In this document: piece after piece, positions 8,041-17,107 of the stretch
Layout: the number at the start of each line of letters is the position of its first letter
Position numbering within the stretch: the stretch's first letter is position 1
DNA from: DATACQ01 sp036555515
GTDB taxonomy: Bacteria; Desulfobacterota; Binatia; UBA9968
Reading direction: 5' to 3'
NCBI GenBank assembly: GCA_036555515.1
Contig: DATBLC010000150.1
Coordinates: 1 to 64,000 of the forward strand
Length of the DNA: 64,000 bases
Made by a program: the position numbers and the translations under genes
The notes under the pieces: generated by a model
The model's input: the letters and a program-made list of their open reading frames with translations, nothing else
What the model was told of the DNA's origin: nothing
Databases searched by the model: none

Positions 8041-8754
8041 TCATTTGGGCGCACGATATTCCTTAAACACCCTTTCGAACGAGTCGAAGTCGGCCAAAGT
8101 TCTGAGTGACGCGAAAGTCGGAAAAATCATCGGCAGTTCGTTCTTGCCGCACAAGCGCAGCGCTTCGTCGGGCGTCAACCACACGCTCCGGGTGATTTCA
8201 GATGATGTCGGCCGGGTAGATTGATCCGCCGGCAAAGGGGCGAGAAAAAAATGGGTGTCAAATCGCGCGAATTCATGCGCGGGTGTTTGCCAGTGGGAAA
8301 AGTGGGCCAATGCGGCCAGGTCGCAAAAAAGTCCTTCCGATTCAAGAACCGCGTGAAAGCTTAGCGCCTTGCCGAGCAGGCAGGAATGGTTTTCGCTGAG
8401 CCGGCGTCCAAGCCCGGTATTGGCAAGGATCGGTTCGCCCGCGCCATTTAGGGCGAGCAGAATCCCCGCTTCTTCGTACAATTCACGAATCGCGGCGATG
8501 CACAGCCCGAGCGCTTGGCGCGGGGAATACTCGGCGCCGATGAATTTTTGTGCCTGACTAGGAGTCACACCCGCGGCGCGGCGTAGCATGGCTTCGGAAA
8601 AATCTTCTTGGCGCAGCGCGCCGCCTGGAAAACAATACATGCCGCCGAGAAAAGCCATGCCTTCGGCGCGGCGCGTCAGAAATACTTCGAACCCGCGCGG
8701 CCCGGCTGGCCTCAGCAAAATTACCGTGGCAGCCATGCGTGGTTTTCGATTCAT
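8041..8754 (-). CDS. Nudix hydrolase, NUDT19-like
   Basis: A 237-residue Nudix-fold hydrolase that probably cleaves CoA derivatives or nucleoside diphosphates. The fold starts RMAATVILLRPAG. The Nudix box is split by a long insertion: GGMYCFPGGAL lies before it and AAIRELYEEAGIL after. This insertion is typical of the NUDT7/NUDT19 CoA-pyrophosphatase relatives. The start is the ATG at 8754, which overlaps the stop of the upstream NRDE gene as ATGA. A longer frame to 8796 would overlap that gene by 46 bases and is rejected. The two genes are translationally coupled. Confidence 0.88.
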   Translation of the reverse strand: MNRKPRMAATVILLRPAGPRGFEVFLTRRAEGMAFLGGMYCFPGGALRQEDFSEAMLRRAAGVTPSQAQKFIGAEYSPRQALGLCIAAIRELYEEAGILLALNGAGEPILANTGLGRRLSENHSCLLGKALSFHAVLESEGLFCDLAALAHFSHWQTPAHEFARFDTHFFLAPLPADQSTRPTSSEITRSVWLTPDEALRLCGKNELPMIFPTFASLRTLADFDSFERVFKEYRAPK

Positions 8755-9512
8755 ATTACAGCCAACGCCAGGGGCCCGCTGAAGGAGTTCTGACATGGCG
8801 CGCCGGCGCAGTGGTAACTGTCAAAACGTCTCTCAATTGCCGAGAAATGGATGATGCTTGACGAAACCGTCCCCGACTCCGCGCCATGAACACAGATGGC
8901 GTCACGAGGGTCGTCGTCGCTGAGCATGCTATGGTCGCCGAGCAGTGTCTTAAGCCCGGCAAGCCAATCTCCCGTTTGTTTTTGTGCCGCTGCCTTGTTG
9001 GCCCAGCTAAGAAAGCGGCCGTAGGCTCGATCGGCCTTGCCCGATCCGGTATCGATTGCCGCGGCGCTGCTGAATACATGGAGCCCGCCGGTCAGGGCGC
9101 GCACCATGATGGTCTCGTGGTCATTGAAGGCCACTCCAGCGCCCAACACCGGATCAGCGTAAACTACCGTGAACGGGTTGTAGGTTTCCTCATGGCGGCA
9201 AAGGAACTCGCGAGCTGCCGCCGCGCTTCGGAGAGCGAGGAGATCCATACAGAGCAACCCCCGCGAACGGGGATTGGTATAGTTGGGTGTGGCGCCATTG
9301 GTGCGGCGGTTGATGATGCCGATCAAAAGTCCATGTTCATTGAATCCCAGCCAGGTCCCGCCGGCGCGTAGATCTTTGCCGGCGACGATTCTGGGGTTGG
9401 CGGCGATCAATCCCGGCGGCGTTGCCGGGCGGTCGTAGCGCTCGTCGCGGTTGGCTGCTGCCAGCAGAGGGTATCTATTAAAAACATTAACAAACAGCGC
9501 CAACGTACACAT
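8751..9512 (-). CDS. NRDE/TANGO2 family protein
   Basis: A 253-residue protein starting MCTLALFVN, with the family-defining AANRDERYDRP at about 18-28, then GGTWLGFNEHGLL and NRRTN. Eukaryotic TANGO2 relatives are linked to heme and acyl-CoA handling. The catalytic chemistry is unproven, though the N-terminal Cys2 suggests an Ntn-hydrolase-like origin. It overlaps the Nudix gene by four bases, and a shared role in metabolite or CoA housekeeping is an inference. The length is normal. Confidence 0.88.
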   Translation of the reverse strand: MCTLALFVNVFNRYPLLAAANRDERYDRPATPPGLIAANPRIVAGKDLRAGGTWLGFNEHGLLIGIINRRTNGATPNYTNPRSRGLLCMDLLALRSAAAAREFLCRHEETYNPFTVVYADPVLGAGVAFNDHETIMVRALTGGLHVFSSAAAIDTGSGKADRAYGRFLSWANKAAAQKQTGDWLAGLKTLLGDHSMLSDDDPRDAICVHGAESGTVSSSIIHFSAIERRFDSYHCAGAPCQNSFSGPLALAVI

Positions 9513-9610
9513 TTATCTCGTTACTATAGAAAGCTCCGGCCATGTGCAAACACGCTTGGTTGTCGTGACCGAACGTATATGTTAATTTTGCCAAATTGGA
9601 AAGGAAAACC

Positions 9611-10567
9611 ATGTTTCAGTCAGTGAATGACGTAATTGCGGGGTTGGGTTCGCAAAACTACATTTGCGGCAAGGGCGTGGCCACAGTGGTTTATCTCGGC
9701 GCCGCGCTGCAAAAGCCAATTCTCGTGGAGGGACCCGCGGGCGTAGGAAAGACGGAGCTCGGAAAAGTGCTGGCCAGCTCCTTGGGTATGGAGCTGATCC
9801 GGCTCCAATGTTACGAGGGACTCGACGAAGCCAAGGCCCTCTATGAATGGGAATACGCCAAACAGTTGCTTTACACGCAGATCCTGAAAGACAAAATCGG
9901 CGAGATCACCAGAGGTTCCGAAACTCTGCAGGAAGCAGTGAATTCCATCGCCGCCCAGGACGGAGTGTTTTTTTCCGACCGTTTCCTTTTGCCGCGGCCG
10001 CTCTTGCGCGCTCTGTTGGCCGAGAAACCGACGGTCCTGTTGATCGATGAAGTCGACAAGTCGGATGCCGAGTTTGAAGCGTTCTTGCTCGAAGTGTTGA
10101 GCGATTTTCAAATCACTGTCCCAGAGATCGGCACCCTCAAGGCGAAACATATCCCGCTGGTGGTTCTAACCAGCAATAACAGCCGAGAAATGTCCGACGC
10201 GCTCAAACGGCGCTGTCTCCATCTGTATCTGGATTTTCCCGACAGCGAGCGGGAGATGGAAATTATCAAGCTTAAGGTCCCCGGGGTCGGTGACCAACTG
10301 GTGCAGGAAGTCGTGCGCCTACTCCAGCGGGTGCGCAAGCTCGACTTGAAGAAAACTCCCAGCGTCAGCGAGTCCCTCGACTGGGTCAAAGCACTAGTTC
10401 TGCTCAATGTCAAACAACTGGACAATGAGCTGGTGGATCAGACGCTGTCCGCCCTCATGAAGTACGAAGCCGACATCCGCAAAGCGCACCAGGAGCTCAA
10501 GACGTATCTGGCCGAGCGCAAAGCGCAGCGCGGCGCGGCCAGCCGCGACGAGGAACATTTGCATTAA
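9611..10567 (+). CDS. MoxR-family AAA+ ATPase
   Basis: A 318-residue AAA+ ATPase of the MoxR/CoxD group. Walker A is GPAGVGKT (41-48), Walker B LLIDEVDKSD (about 143-152), sensor 1 LTSNNSREMSDALKRRC. Such ATPases act as chaperones that insert metal cofactors or remodel complexes together with a VWA partner, and the next gene is that partner. The ATG at 9611 follows AAAGGA at ideal spacing; the upstream TTG at 9596 is unlikely. Twenty bases separate it from the VWA gene. Confidence 0.88.
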   Translation: MFQSVNDVIAGLGSQNYICGKGVATVVYLGAALQKPILVEGPAGVGKTELGKVLASSLGMELIRLQCYEGLDEAKALYEWEYAKQLLYTQILKDKIGEITRGSETLQEAVNSIAAQDGVFFSDRFLLPRPLLRALLAEKPTVLLIDEVDKSDAEFEAFLLEVLSDFQITVPEIGTLKAKHIPLVVLTSNNSREMSDALKRRCLHLYLDFPDSEREMEIIKLKVPGVGDQLVQEVVRLLQRVRKLDLKKTPSVSESLDWVKALVLLNVKQLDNELVDQTLSALMKYEADIRKAHQELKTYLAERKAQRGAASRDEEHLH

Positions 10568-10587
10568 GACCGGTATCACACGCCGCC

Positions 10588-11994
10588 ATGGAAGAACGAA
10601 TCGTCGAATTCGCCAATGTGCTGCGCCGCAACGGCGTGCGGGTGTCGCTTTCGGAAAACATGGACGTGTTCCGCGCCTTGGACCGTCTGGGCATTCACGA
10701 CCAACAACTGTTCCGAAACGCTCTCCGCGCCACGCTGGTCAAACGCGCCGGCGACATTCAACCCTTCGAAGAACTTTTTGACTTTTTCTTTTTGGGCCTC
10801 GGCCAGGCCATCGACGCTCTCGACCGGCACATGATGGAAGAGCTCGGACTGACCCCCGAGCAGTACCAAAGGATGCTCGAGCAGATCCAACAGCTCCTGC
10901 AGCAAATGGAAGGGGATCTATCCGAGCTGACAAAAGCGCTTTTAACCGCCAACCGCGCGGAGCTGGAACGGCTCTTCAGAGAGGCGGCGCGCCAGGAGTT
11001 GGAGAGCGGCACTCTCGATGGATCCCGTTTCACCCCCTACATGAGGTTAGGGGCGCGGCTCGAGCTGGACCGAGTGCAAAAGGAGATCGAGCGTTTCAAA
11101 GCACTGCTCCGGATGCTTGGGGAAAGCGGTGACGATCTCAACGATATCATGCGCTATCTGAACGAGCGCCTGCGTGATTTAAACCGCTTGTTGCGCGAGG
11201 CGATTCAGCAGGAACAACGCAAACAGGGACATGAGCCGCGCGACGCCGGCGCCCGCAGCTCGCTCGCCGACAAGAGTTTCGCCTTCTACACCGAGGATGA
11301 TATCCGGCGCATGAACGACGCCGTCACCCGCCTCGCCCAGCGCCTCAAAAACCGACTGTCGGTAAGGCGAAAAAAGGCGGCCCGTGGCCGTTTCGACGTA
11401 AAAAAGACTCTGCGCAAAAATCTTCAATATGGGGGCGTGCCCTTTGAAATCATGCTCGACCGCCGTAAAAAATCCAAACCCCAGGTCATGGTGTTGTGCG
11501 ATATTTCGGACTCCGTGTTGAATGCCTCCCGCTTTATGCTGCAATTCGTTTATTCCATCCAGGATCTTTATGCGAAAGTGCGCAGTTTCGTCTTCGTCAG
11601 CGACATCGGCGAAGTCACCAAACTGTTTGAGGAAAACGAAATCCAGCGGGCGGTGGAAGCGGCTCTAAAGGGTGACGTGATCGATGTATTTTCTCACAGC
11701 AATTTTGGCCGCGCCTTCGAGTTGTTTCACAAGAATTACCTGTCCGCGGTCGACTCCAAGACCACGGTGCTGATCATCGGCGACGGGCGCAACAACTATA
11801 ATCGCCCCAACGATTGGGTCCTGCGGGAAATCCAACGCAAGGCCAAACAGCTGATTTGGCTCAACCCCGAAAGCCGCATGACGTGGGGCGTCGGCGACAG
11901 TGAGATGCCGCGCTACGTTCCTCATTGCGATGTCGCCGAGGAGTGCCGCAGCATCAGCCAGCTTTACAAGATCGTCGATTTGATCTCGCCATGA
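10588..11994 (+). CDS. VWA domain protein, CoxE-like partner of MoxR
   Basis: A 468-residue protein. The N-terminal two thirds are helical, with coiled-coil regions near 95-215. A von Willebrand A domain begins PQVMVLCDISDS, whose DISDS (305-309) is the MIDAS metal site, and ends LIWLNPE. In CO dehydrogenase gene clusters, CoxD/CoxE pairs help mature the enzyme. No CoxMSL genes are present here, so the client is unknown. The stop overlaps miaB by four bases (ATGA), tying the pair to a conserved housekeeping run. Confidence 0.87.
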   Translation: MEERIVEFANVLRRNGVRVSLSENMDVFRALDRLGIHDQQLFRNALRATLVKRAGDIQPFEELFDFFFLGLGQAIDALDRHMMEELGLTPEQYQRMLEQIQQLLQQMEGDLSELTKALLTANRAELERLFREAARQELESGTLDGSRFTPYMRLGARLELDRVQKEIERFKALLRMLGESGDDLNDIMRYLNERLRDLNRLLREAIQQEQRKQGHEPRDAGARSSLADKSFAFYTEDDIRRMNDAVTRLAQRLKNRLSVRRKKAARGRFDVKKTLRKNLQYGGVPFEIMLDRRKKSKPQVMVLCDISDSVLNASRFMLQFVYSIQDLYAKVRSFVFVSDIGEVTKLFEENEIQRAVEAALKGDVIDVFSHSNFGRAFELFHKNYLSAVDSKTTVLIIGDGRNNYNRPNDWVLREIQRKAKQLIWLNPESRMTWGVGDSEMPRYVPHCDVAEECRSISQLYKIVDLISP

Positions 11995-13355
11995 AGAAGC
12001 TTTACATCCAAACTTACGGCTGCCAGATGAATCAATACGATTCGGAGCGCATCGCGCGGGTGCTGGGCCGGTTTGATTACATCCCCACGGAGCGCATCGA
12101 GAGCGCCGATCTCATTCTGCTTAATACATGCAGTGTGCGCGACAAGGCAGAACAAAAAGTCTACAGCGCCTTGGGAAGTTGGAAAGAGCTTAAGGACAAA
12201 CGCGAGGGCGTGATCATCGGCGTCGGCGGATGCGTCGCCCAGCAGGAAGGCGTGAGCCTGCTCAAACGCGTGCCGCATCTCGATCTCGTCTTCGGCACAC
12301 AGAATATTCACAAACTTCCGGAAATGATCGAGGAGGTGCAAGCGTTAAGCGCGCGCCCCGTGGAAAATGCGTTTTACCGGGACCCTTCTTACATGGAAGA
12401 CGGCGATGGCCGCGCTCAGGTCCACGGTGCCAAGGCGTTGGTTACCATCATGCAGGGTTGCAACAAAGTTTGTAGCTTTTGCATCGTCCCGTATGTGCGC
12501 GGGCGCGAAGTAAGCCGGCCGAGCGGTAGAATTATTGCCGAAGTAGAATCGTTGACGCGCCATGGTGTCAAGGAAGTGATGCTGCTCGGGCAAAACGTCA
12601 ATTCCTACGGCAAAACCATGCCAGGTGAAATCAACTTCGCCGAATTATTGCGACGCGTCAATAAAGTCGAAGGCATCCAGCGCATTCGTTTTACGACCTC
12701 CCATCCGCAGGATCTTTCGCCGGATCTGACCGAAGCCTTCGCGACGCTGGAGAATCTCTGCGAGCATCTGCATCTGCCCGTGCAGTCCGGTTCGGATTCG
12801 GTTCTTGCGCGGATGCGCCGTGGCTACACGCGCGAGGAATATCTCGGACGCATCGAACGGCTGCGGGAGCGCTGTCCTGCAATGTCTCTCAGCACCGATA
12901 TCATCGTTGGTTTTCCCGGCGAAACCGAGGGCGAGTTTGAGGCGACGCTAGAATTGCTTACGCGAGTGAAGTATGATGAGATCTTCTCGTTCATGTATTC
13001 ACCGCGGCCGCAAACGGTTTCCGCGAAACTTTACGATGACGACATTCTTGATCAGGTAAAGAAAGATCGTTTGAAGGCCGTTCAGTCCTTGCAAAATGGG
13101 ATATCGCTGGTGAAAAATAGACAAAGAATAGGCAGTGTCGAAGAAATATTGGTAGAGGGCAATTCGAGACTTAAGAATGGGCAGATCATGGGCCGCACGC
13201 GGAGCAATAGAATTGTCAACGTTAAGGGACCGGAAAGTTTGATCGGATGTTTTCAAACGGTCCGAATTATCGGCGCCACGGCAAACTCGCTCATCGGGGA
13301 AATTCTAAATACCGCGGCCCAAGCCGATATCTACGCAGAAGGGGAAACGGCATGA
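11991..13355 (+). CDS. miaB: tRNA-2-methylthio-N6-dimethylallyladenosine synthase MiaB
   Basis: A 454-residue radical-SAM methylthiotransferase that adds the 2-methylthio group to i6A37 of tRNAs. The UPF0004 domain carries C11, C47 and C81 for the auxiliary cluster. The radical-SAM motif is CNKVCSFC (C157, C161, C164), and a C-terminal TRAM domain follows (about EILVEG through GRTRSNRIVNVKG). The ATG at 11991 lies in an ATGA overlap with the VWA gene; a longer in-frame start at 11925 sits inside it and is rejected. The 3' end overlaps the next gene the same way. Confidence 0.95.
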   Translation: MKKLYIQTYGCQMNQYDSERIARVLGRFDYIPTERIESADLILLNTCSVRDKAEQKVYSALGSWKELKDKREGVIIGVGGCVAQQEGVSLLKRVPHLDLVFGTQNIHKLPEMIEEVQALSARPVENAFYRDPSYMEDGDGRAQVHGAKALVTIMQGCNKVCSFCIVPYVRGREVSRPSGRIIAEVESLTRHGVKEVMLLGQNVNSYGKTMPGEINFAELLRRVNKVEGIQRIRFTTSHPQDLSPDLTEAFATLENLCEHLHLPVQSGSDSVLARMRRGYTREEYLGRIERLRERCPAMSLSTDIIVGFPGETEGEFEATLELLTRVKYDEIFSFMYSPRPQTVSAKLYDDDILDQVKKDRLKAVQSLQNGISLVKNRQRIGSVEEILVEGNSRLKNGQIMGRTRSNRIVNVKGPESLIGCFQTVRIIGATANSLIGEILNTAAQADIYAEGETA

Positions 13356-13876
13356 CGAAAAGGGAAGACACCATAGAGATGTCAGTTGGCGGTTTAACGT
13401 TGGACCCGGTCACAAAAACGCCCATCGTCATTCTCAAAGACCAGGACAATAAACTCAATCTGCCGATCTGGATCGGTCTTTTGGAAGCCACCGCCATGGC
13501 CACCGAGATTGAAGGCGTAAAGATGGCCCGTCCCATGACGCACGATCTATTGCGCAACATTTTGGGCGAAGTGGGATGTGCGGTAGAGTCCATAGAAATT
13601 ACCGAGCTTAAGGAAAACACGTATTATGCTTCGGTGCGGCTCAACATGGCGGGCCGGCAGTTGAACATCGATTCCCGTCCCAGCGACGCCATCGCTCTCG
13701 CGCTTCGAACTAAGAGTCCGATCTACGTAGCGAAAGCGGTACTGGAAGCATCAAGCGTGCTGCAGCAAAGCGAAGATAACAAGGAAACGCCGGTGAACAT
13801 CTCCAATGTTTCCCAGGAAAAATGGGGAGAAATTCTCGAAAAAATGTCGCCGCAGGACTTTAAATACAAGACATAA
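13352..13876 (+). CDS. Bifunctional nuclease (BFN) family protein, DUF151
   Basis: A 174-residue protein of the BFN/DUF151 family, which in plants has RNase and DNase activity. The pattern is LTLDPVTKTPIVILKD, IWIGLLEATAMATE, and the diagnostic NIDSRPSDAIALALR. The ATG at 13352 overlaps the miaB stop (ATGA). Pairing with miaB suggests a role in RNA quality control, but its biochemical function in bacteria is poorly known. Confidence 0.88.
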   Translation: MTKREDTIEMSVGGLTLDPVTKTPIVILKDQDNKLNLPIWIGLLEATAMATEIEGVKMARPMTHDLLRNILGEVGCAVESIEITELKENTYYASVRLNMAGRQLNIDSRPSDAIALALRTKSPIYVAKAVLEASSVLQQSEDNKETPVNISNVSQEKWGEILEKMSPQDFKYKT

Positions 13877-13911
13877 GCCCGCGCACCGCTCTGTTTTTCC
13901 GTTTCCGCTCC

Positions 13912-14601
13912 ATGGCAATGGCCACTTCGAGTAAGAGAATCACCCGCAAGGCACTACGTCAGCCCGACTGGTTTCAAGTAACGACCGAAAAAGCTCTCGA
14001 CGTCTTCGCCCATCACCGCGCAAAGGTTTTGACCGTATTGGTCGCCCTGGCAGTGCTACTCTTGGCCATCTCCGGATGGCAGATCTTCAAGGCGCGTCAC
14101 AACGCGGCAGCGAGCAAGGAGTTCGGCATCGCGCTATCTCTTTATCAGGCGCAAAAATACCGCGAAGCCGTCGCGGAGTTTCAAAAAGTCCAGGGCTACC
14201 GCTGGTCCCGTTATGCGGCGCTGGGATACCTCTATGAAGCGAATAGCTATATCAGTCTCGGTGAAACCGATAAAGCTATCCGGGCGGCGGAGCGCTTCCT
14301 AGCTGCAACTAGTCCGGACTCGCTATATCGTCAGATGGCGCTGATGACGCTTGGGTCCGTGGAAGAAGCGCAAAAGCAATGCAAGCAAGCGATTGCCCGG
14401 TATGGCGAAGCGGAAAAGATCAAAAACGCCTTGCAACAGGAGGCGCGACTTGGCAAGGCACGATGCGCTGAGCAACTGGGCGACATCCAGGTTGCCATCG
14501 CGAGCTATCGCGACTACTTAAAGGATGATCCTGAATCCTATGTTACCGTACGACTTGCGGAATTAGAGGCAAAGGCCGGTGATCAAAAATCAGCAAAATG
14601 A
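13912..14601 (+). CDS. Membrane-anchored TPR protein (YfgM-like)
   Basis: A 229-residue protein: a basic cytoplasmic head, one membrane helix (about 43-60, VLTVLVALAVLLLAISGW) and a periplasmic TPR array (about 78-220), with repeats such as AAVAEFQKVQGYRWSRYAAL and GETDKAIRAAERFLA. The layout is that of YfgM-type accessory proteins that help periplasmic folding, or of envelope-assembly TPRs. It starts 35 bases after the nuclease gene. The specific client is unknown. Confidence 0.8.
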   Translation: MAMATSSKRITRKALRQPDWFQVTTEKALDVFAHHRAKVLTVLVALAVLLLAISGWQIFKARHNAAASKEFGIALSLYQAQKYREAVAEFQKVQGYRWSRYAALGYLYEANSYISLGETDKAIRAAERFLAATSPDSLYRQMALMTLGSVEEAQKQCKQAIARYGEAEKIKNALQQEARLGKARCAEQLGDIQVAIASYRDYLKDDPESYVTVRLAELEAKAGDQKSAK

Positions 14602-14705
14602 GAGGAATTGAAAACGTCTGATAAGATATATTATGTAAACTTTTCTAACTATCTGAAAACGGACTTCCCCTTCTCTCCCTAGTCAAGTAACTAGAATTGG
14701 AAGAT

Positions 14706-14867
14706 TCAAAAATATCGCCACAACCACCACTTCTCAAATCCTATCTTGGACCAGTAAAGCAACCGCGACGGCCCCCAGGTTCGAGCTTCAGTGACGCCGA
14801 ATGGAGGCCAGCCGCCTGGATACGTCGTTCGGTTTGCTGCGGCGCGGCCCGCGCCGAAAGCCAGCAG
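14706..14867 (-). pseudogene. Detached C-terminal tail of the SQR-like gene
   Basis: In frame with the upstream SQR-like gene, directly after its TGA, about 53 codons run to a second TGA at 14706. They include FGAGRAAANRTTYPGGW and RLLYWSKIGFEKWWLW. Related oxidoreductases end in a similar aromatic and basic amphipathic tail that anchors them to the membrane. There is no start codon of its own and no ribosome binding site. It is coding debris, or the true 3' end if the TGA is a sequence error. Confidence 0.5.
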
Positions 14868-15866
14868 TCATATGGTGTGGAGCCAGAGATCGACGGGCCG
14901 GCCCTTTCCAGTGATCTCTACGGCGAGATTATTCGCGACAACGTCGGCTTCCTGATGAGCCACGCCACCGGCCTTGGAGGCCGGCAAATCGGCGCAATCG
15001 CCGATGGCGTAAACGTTGTCCCACTTGGTTTTCAGCGTCTCATAGTCGACGCGGATGCCGTTCTCAGTCTCGGCGAGTCCGCAATCCAAAAGCACCTGAG
15101 CGGGCCGGTGCGGCGGTACCATAACGAGCAGATCATACGGAATCTTATAACCGTAAAGCCCTGATACCGTTTTAGCTTCGGGGTCAATGGAACGTACGAC
15201 GAACTCGTAGTATTGCTTGATGTTACGCCGGCGGCTTTCCGCATCCATCCAAACAACCGGCGTGCGGCGCTCTCCCGCAGGTTCTGGATCGCGGGTGAAA
15301 AAAACTATCTGTACGCGTTCGCGAATCCTTTTGCGCCTGAAATAATCGTCCAACATCCACTGCGTCTCATAGGGCGCCGGCGGACAGCGATAAGGGCCAA
15401 GTGGAACGCCTACCACCACGCGACCACCACTAAAGGCCGCGAGTTTCTCACGCAACTTAACGGCGCCGTCCAGTTCCCATGGATGAACCGATGCTTCAGC
15501 GAAACCGGGCACCAGCTCAGGTCTAGTCTGTAAACCAAGCGAAACGATTAGATAATCATAATTAATAGATTGATTTTGCAGCCTTATTACTTGTTGGGAT
15601 GGGTCAATGCCCAAAACCTCAGACTGAATAAAAGTGACGTTTCGTCGCTCTAACAATTTCAAGCTCCGAGTCACTTCGCTGGTTTGGCGCTGGCCGACCA
15701 TGACCAGAAGAAACGCCGGCATAAAAAGATGCTCCGGCCGCTTGTCGATCAAAATGACATCATGCCGGTCGCCTAACTTCCGCCCAAGATGCGTGGCGGC
15801 GACCACTCCACCGCTGCCGCCGCCGAGTATGACGATCCGTTTTCGCCCGTTGCGTATGGACAACAT
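14868..15866 (-). CDS. Sulfide:quinone oxidoreductase-like FAD protein, interrupted by a stop near the C-terminus
   Basis: A 332-residue FAD/NAD(P)-fold oxidoreductase of the SQR type. The FAD motif is RIVILGGGSGGVVAATHLG and the second FAD motif YAIGDCADLPASKAGGVAHQEADV. RCPPAPYE holds a cysteine where SQRs keep a redox cysteine. It would oxidise sulfide, or similar, and reduce quinone at the membrane. The frame ends at TGA 14868-14870, but the same frame continues to 14706 with FGAGRAAA, GGWPPFG and RLLYWSKIGF, which resembles the C-terminal membrane-contact segment of these proteins. The gene therefore appears to carry a nonsense change or a local indel pair. Confidence 0.75.
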   Translation of the reverse strand: MLSIRNGRKRIVILGGGSGGVVAATHLGRKLGDRHDVILIDKRPEHLFMPAFLLVMVGQRQTSEVTRSLKLLERRNVTFIQSEVLGIDPSQQVIRLQNQSINYDYLIVSLGLQTRPELVPGFAEASVHPWELDGAVKLREKLAAFSGGRVVVGVPLGPYRCPPAPYETQWMLDDYFRRKRIRERVQIVFFTRDPEPAGERRTPVVWMDAESRRRNIKQYYEFVVRSIDPEAKTVSGLYGYKIPYDLLVMVPPHRPAQVLLDCGLAETENGIRVDYETLKTKWDNVYAIGDCADLPASKAGGVAHQEADVVANNLAVEITGKGRPVDLWLHTI

Positions 15867-15880
15867 GTTCCGTTCCGCTA

Positions 15881-16072
15881 TTACACCCGCTCTACTTTTT
15901 CCCGATAGCGTTGCTTCGATATGATCGATAGCCCTTTAAGATTCCGCAGTCGCTGCTCGCGCCACAACTTCTGTTCGTCACGGCCTTCCGTCGTCAGCTC
16001 CCGGCCAAAGGCGGAAGTAACTTTGAGGAACCTGATTAGAATTTTATCTGAAAGGTGCTTAAAAAATTCCAT
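15881..16072 (-). CDS. Small basic hypothetical protein preceding the SQR-like gene
   Basis: A 63-residue frame starting MEFFKHLSDKILIRFLKV, then a very basic second half (LWREQRLRNLKGLS, KQRYREKVERV). It ends 14 bases before the SQR-like start, so the two are likely co-transcribed. AGGGTGA lies 11 bases before the ATG, a weak site. The N-terminal part could be an amphipathic membrane-binding helix. It is not recognised and could be chance, but position and codon pattern make it plausible. Confidence 0.4.
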   Translation of the reverse strand: MEFFKHLSDKILIRFLKVTSAFGRELTTEGRDEQKLWREQRLRNLKGLSIISKQRYREKVERV

Positions 16073-16132
16073 AATGAAACTTCACCCTGGTCTTGATTAG
16101 CGGTCAATCGATGCGCCGGGTTGGTCTAGTCG

Positions 16133-17101
16133 CTATCTGAGAAAAGTGTCTTCCTGCCGCAACTTTTCGCCGGCGTCCAGCAAGGATTGTGGTGTCGGCC
16201 CGGCTTCTCCAATCAAACCGACCTGTTGGAGAAACTGGCCGATTTGCGCATGGTCGCGGGGACTCACTGGTGCGTAGGGTCGAGCCGGATTGCCGATATC
16301 GACTCCGAAATGTTTCATCGCGGACTTCATCACCGGCGGCAGGCCGTACGCCGCCCACTTGCCCGGGAAAAGCGCGAAACAGCGCGCCCAGAAGCGCGCT
16401 CGGTCCAAATCGCCGGCCCTGAACGCCCTGACGACCTGCGCGCCGATCCTTGTGCCGGGCGGTGGCATCGTAGCCCCCGATCCCCCGAGCATCAGTGTGA
16501 TCAACAACGGCTGCATTGTGGTGAAATAATGGCCGCGTCCTGCAAGATCGATTTGCTCAATTAGTCTGGATATTTTAGTAATATCTCGCGAGCTTTCCTT
16601 GAAGTACCGGATATTGTCTATCTCACTGATTTTGACGAACGCATCTTGAGGCGGATCGGCGCCTGGCCCTGGATTGTGATAGCAGGTCACCGGCAGCGGA
16701 CTTGCCGTTGCCACCTGAGTGTAGAATTCCATCAGTTCGGCGATGGTCGGCTGGCCGCCCCAGGGGCGAAGCGGCATGAGAACCTGGACAAAATCGCCGC
16801 CGACTTCGGCCGAGTACTCCGCCAATTCGATAACCTCTTTAGGCGACGGACTCGAGCAACCGAGGATCACGGGTACGCGGTGGTTTACCATTTCCGTGGC
16901 GACGCGCAAGATTTCTTTGCGTTCGTCCCGTGACAGCATGGTGTACTCCGCGGCTTCGACGGCGGCAATGGTGACCGCGTCGCAGTCCTGGACAAGAAAC
17001 TCGATTTCCTTTTCCAGCGCCTTGTAATTGACCCGGTCGTTCTCATCGAACGGTGTCAGACAGGCCCCGATGATTCCTTTGATCGGTTTTGTGACTGCCA
17101 T
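16133..17101 (-). CDS. Dihydrodipicolinate synthase/N-acetylneuraminate lyase family aldolase
   Basis: A 322-residue class I aldolase (DapA fold). YHNPGPG (from Y141) and RYFKESSRD, with Schiff-base lysine K168, are the key motifs. TIAAVEAAEYTMLSRDER replaces the usual GTTGE substrate loop, so it is not a true DapA; it lacks the TTGE signature expected for dihydrodipicolinate synthase. The substrate is probably a 2-keto acid or hydroxy keto acid. It begins six bases after the end of the cyclase gene, and with the upstream diiron-like gene it forms a three-gene unit that suggests a small catabolic pathway. Confidence 0.82.
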   Translation of the reverse strand: MAVTKPIKGIIGACLTPFDENDRVNYKALEKEIEFLVQDCDAVTIAAVEAAEYTMLSRDERKEILRVATEMVNHRVPVILGCSSPSPKEVIELAEYSAEVGGDFVQVLMPLRPWGGQPTIAELMEFYTQVATASPLPVTCYHNPGPGADPPQDAFVKISEIDNIRYFKESSRDITKISRLIEQIDLAGRGHYFTTMQPLLITLMLGGSGATMPPPGTRIGAQVVRAFRAGDLDRARFWARCFALFPGKWAAYGLPPVMKSAMKHFGVDIGNPARPYAPVSPRDHAQIGQFLQQVGLIGEAGPTPQSLLDAGEKLRQEDTFLR

Positions 17102-17107
17102 GGCTGT

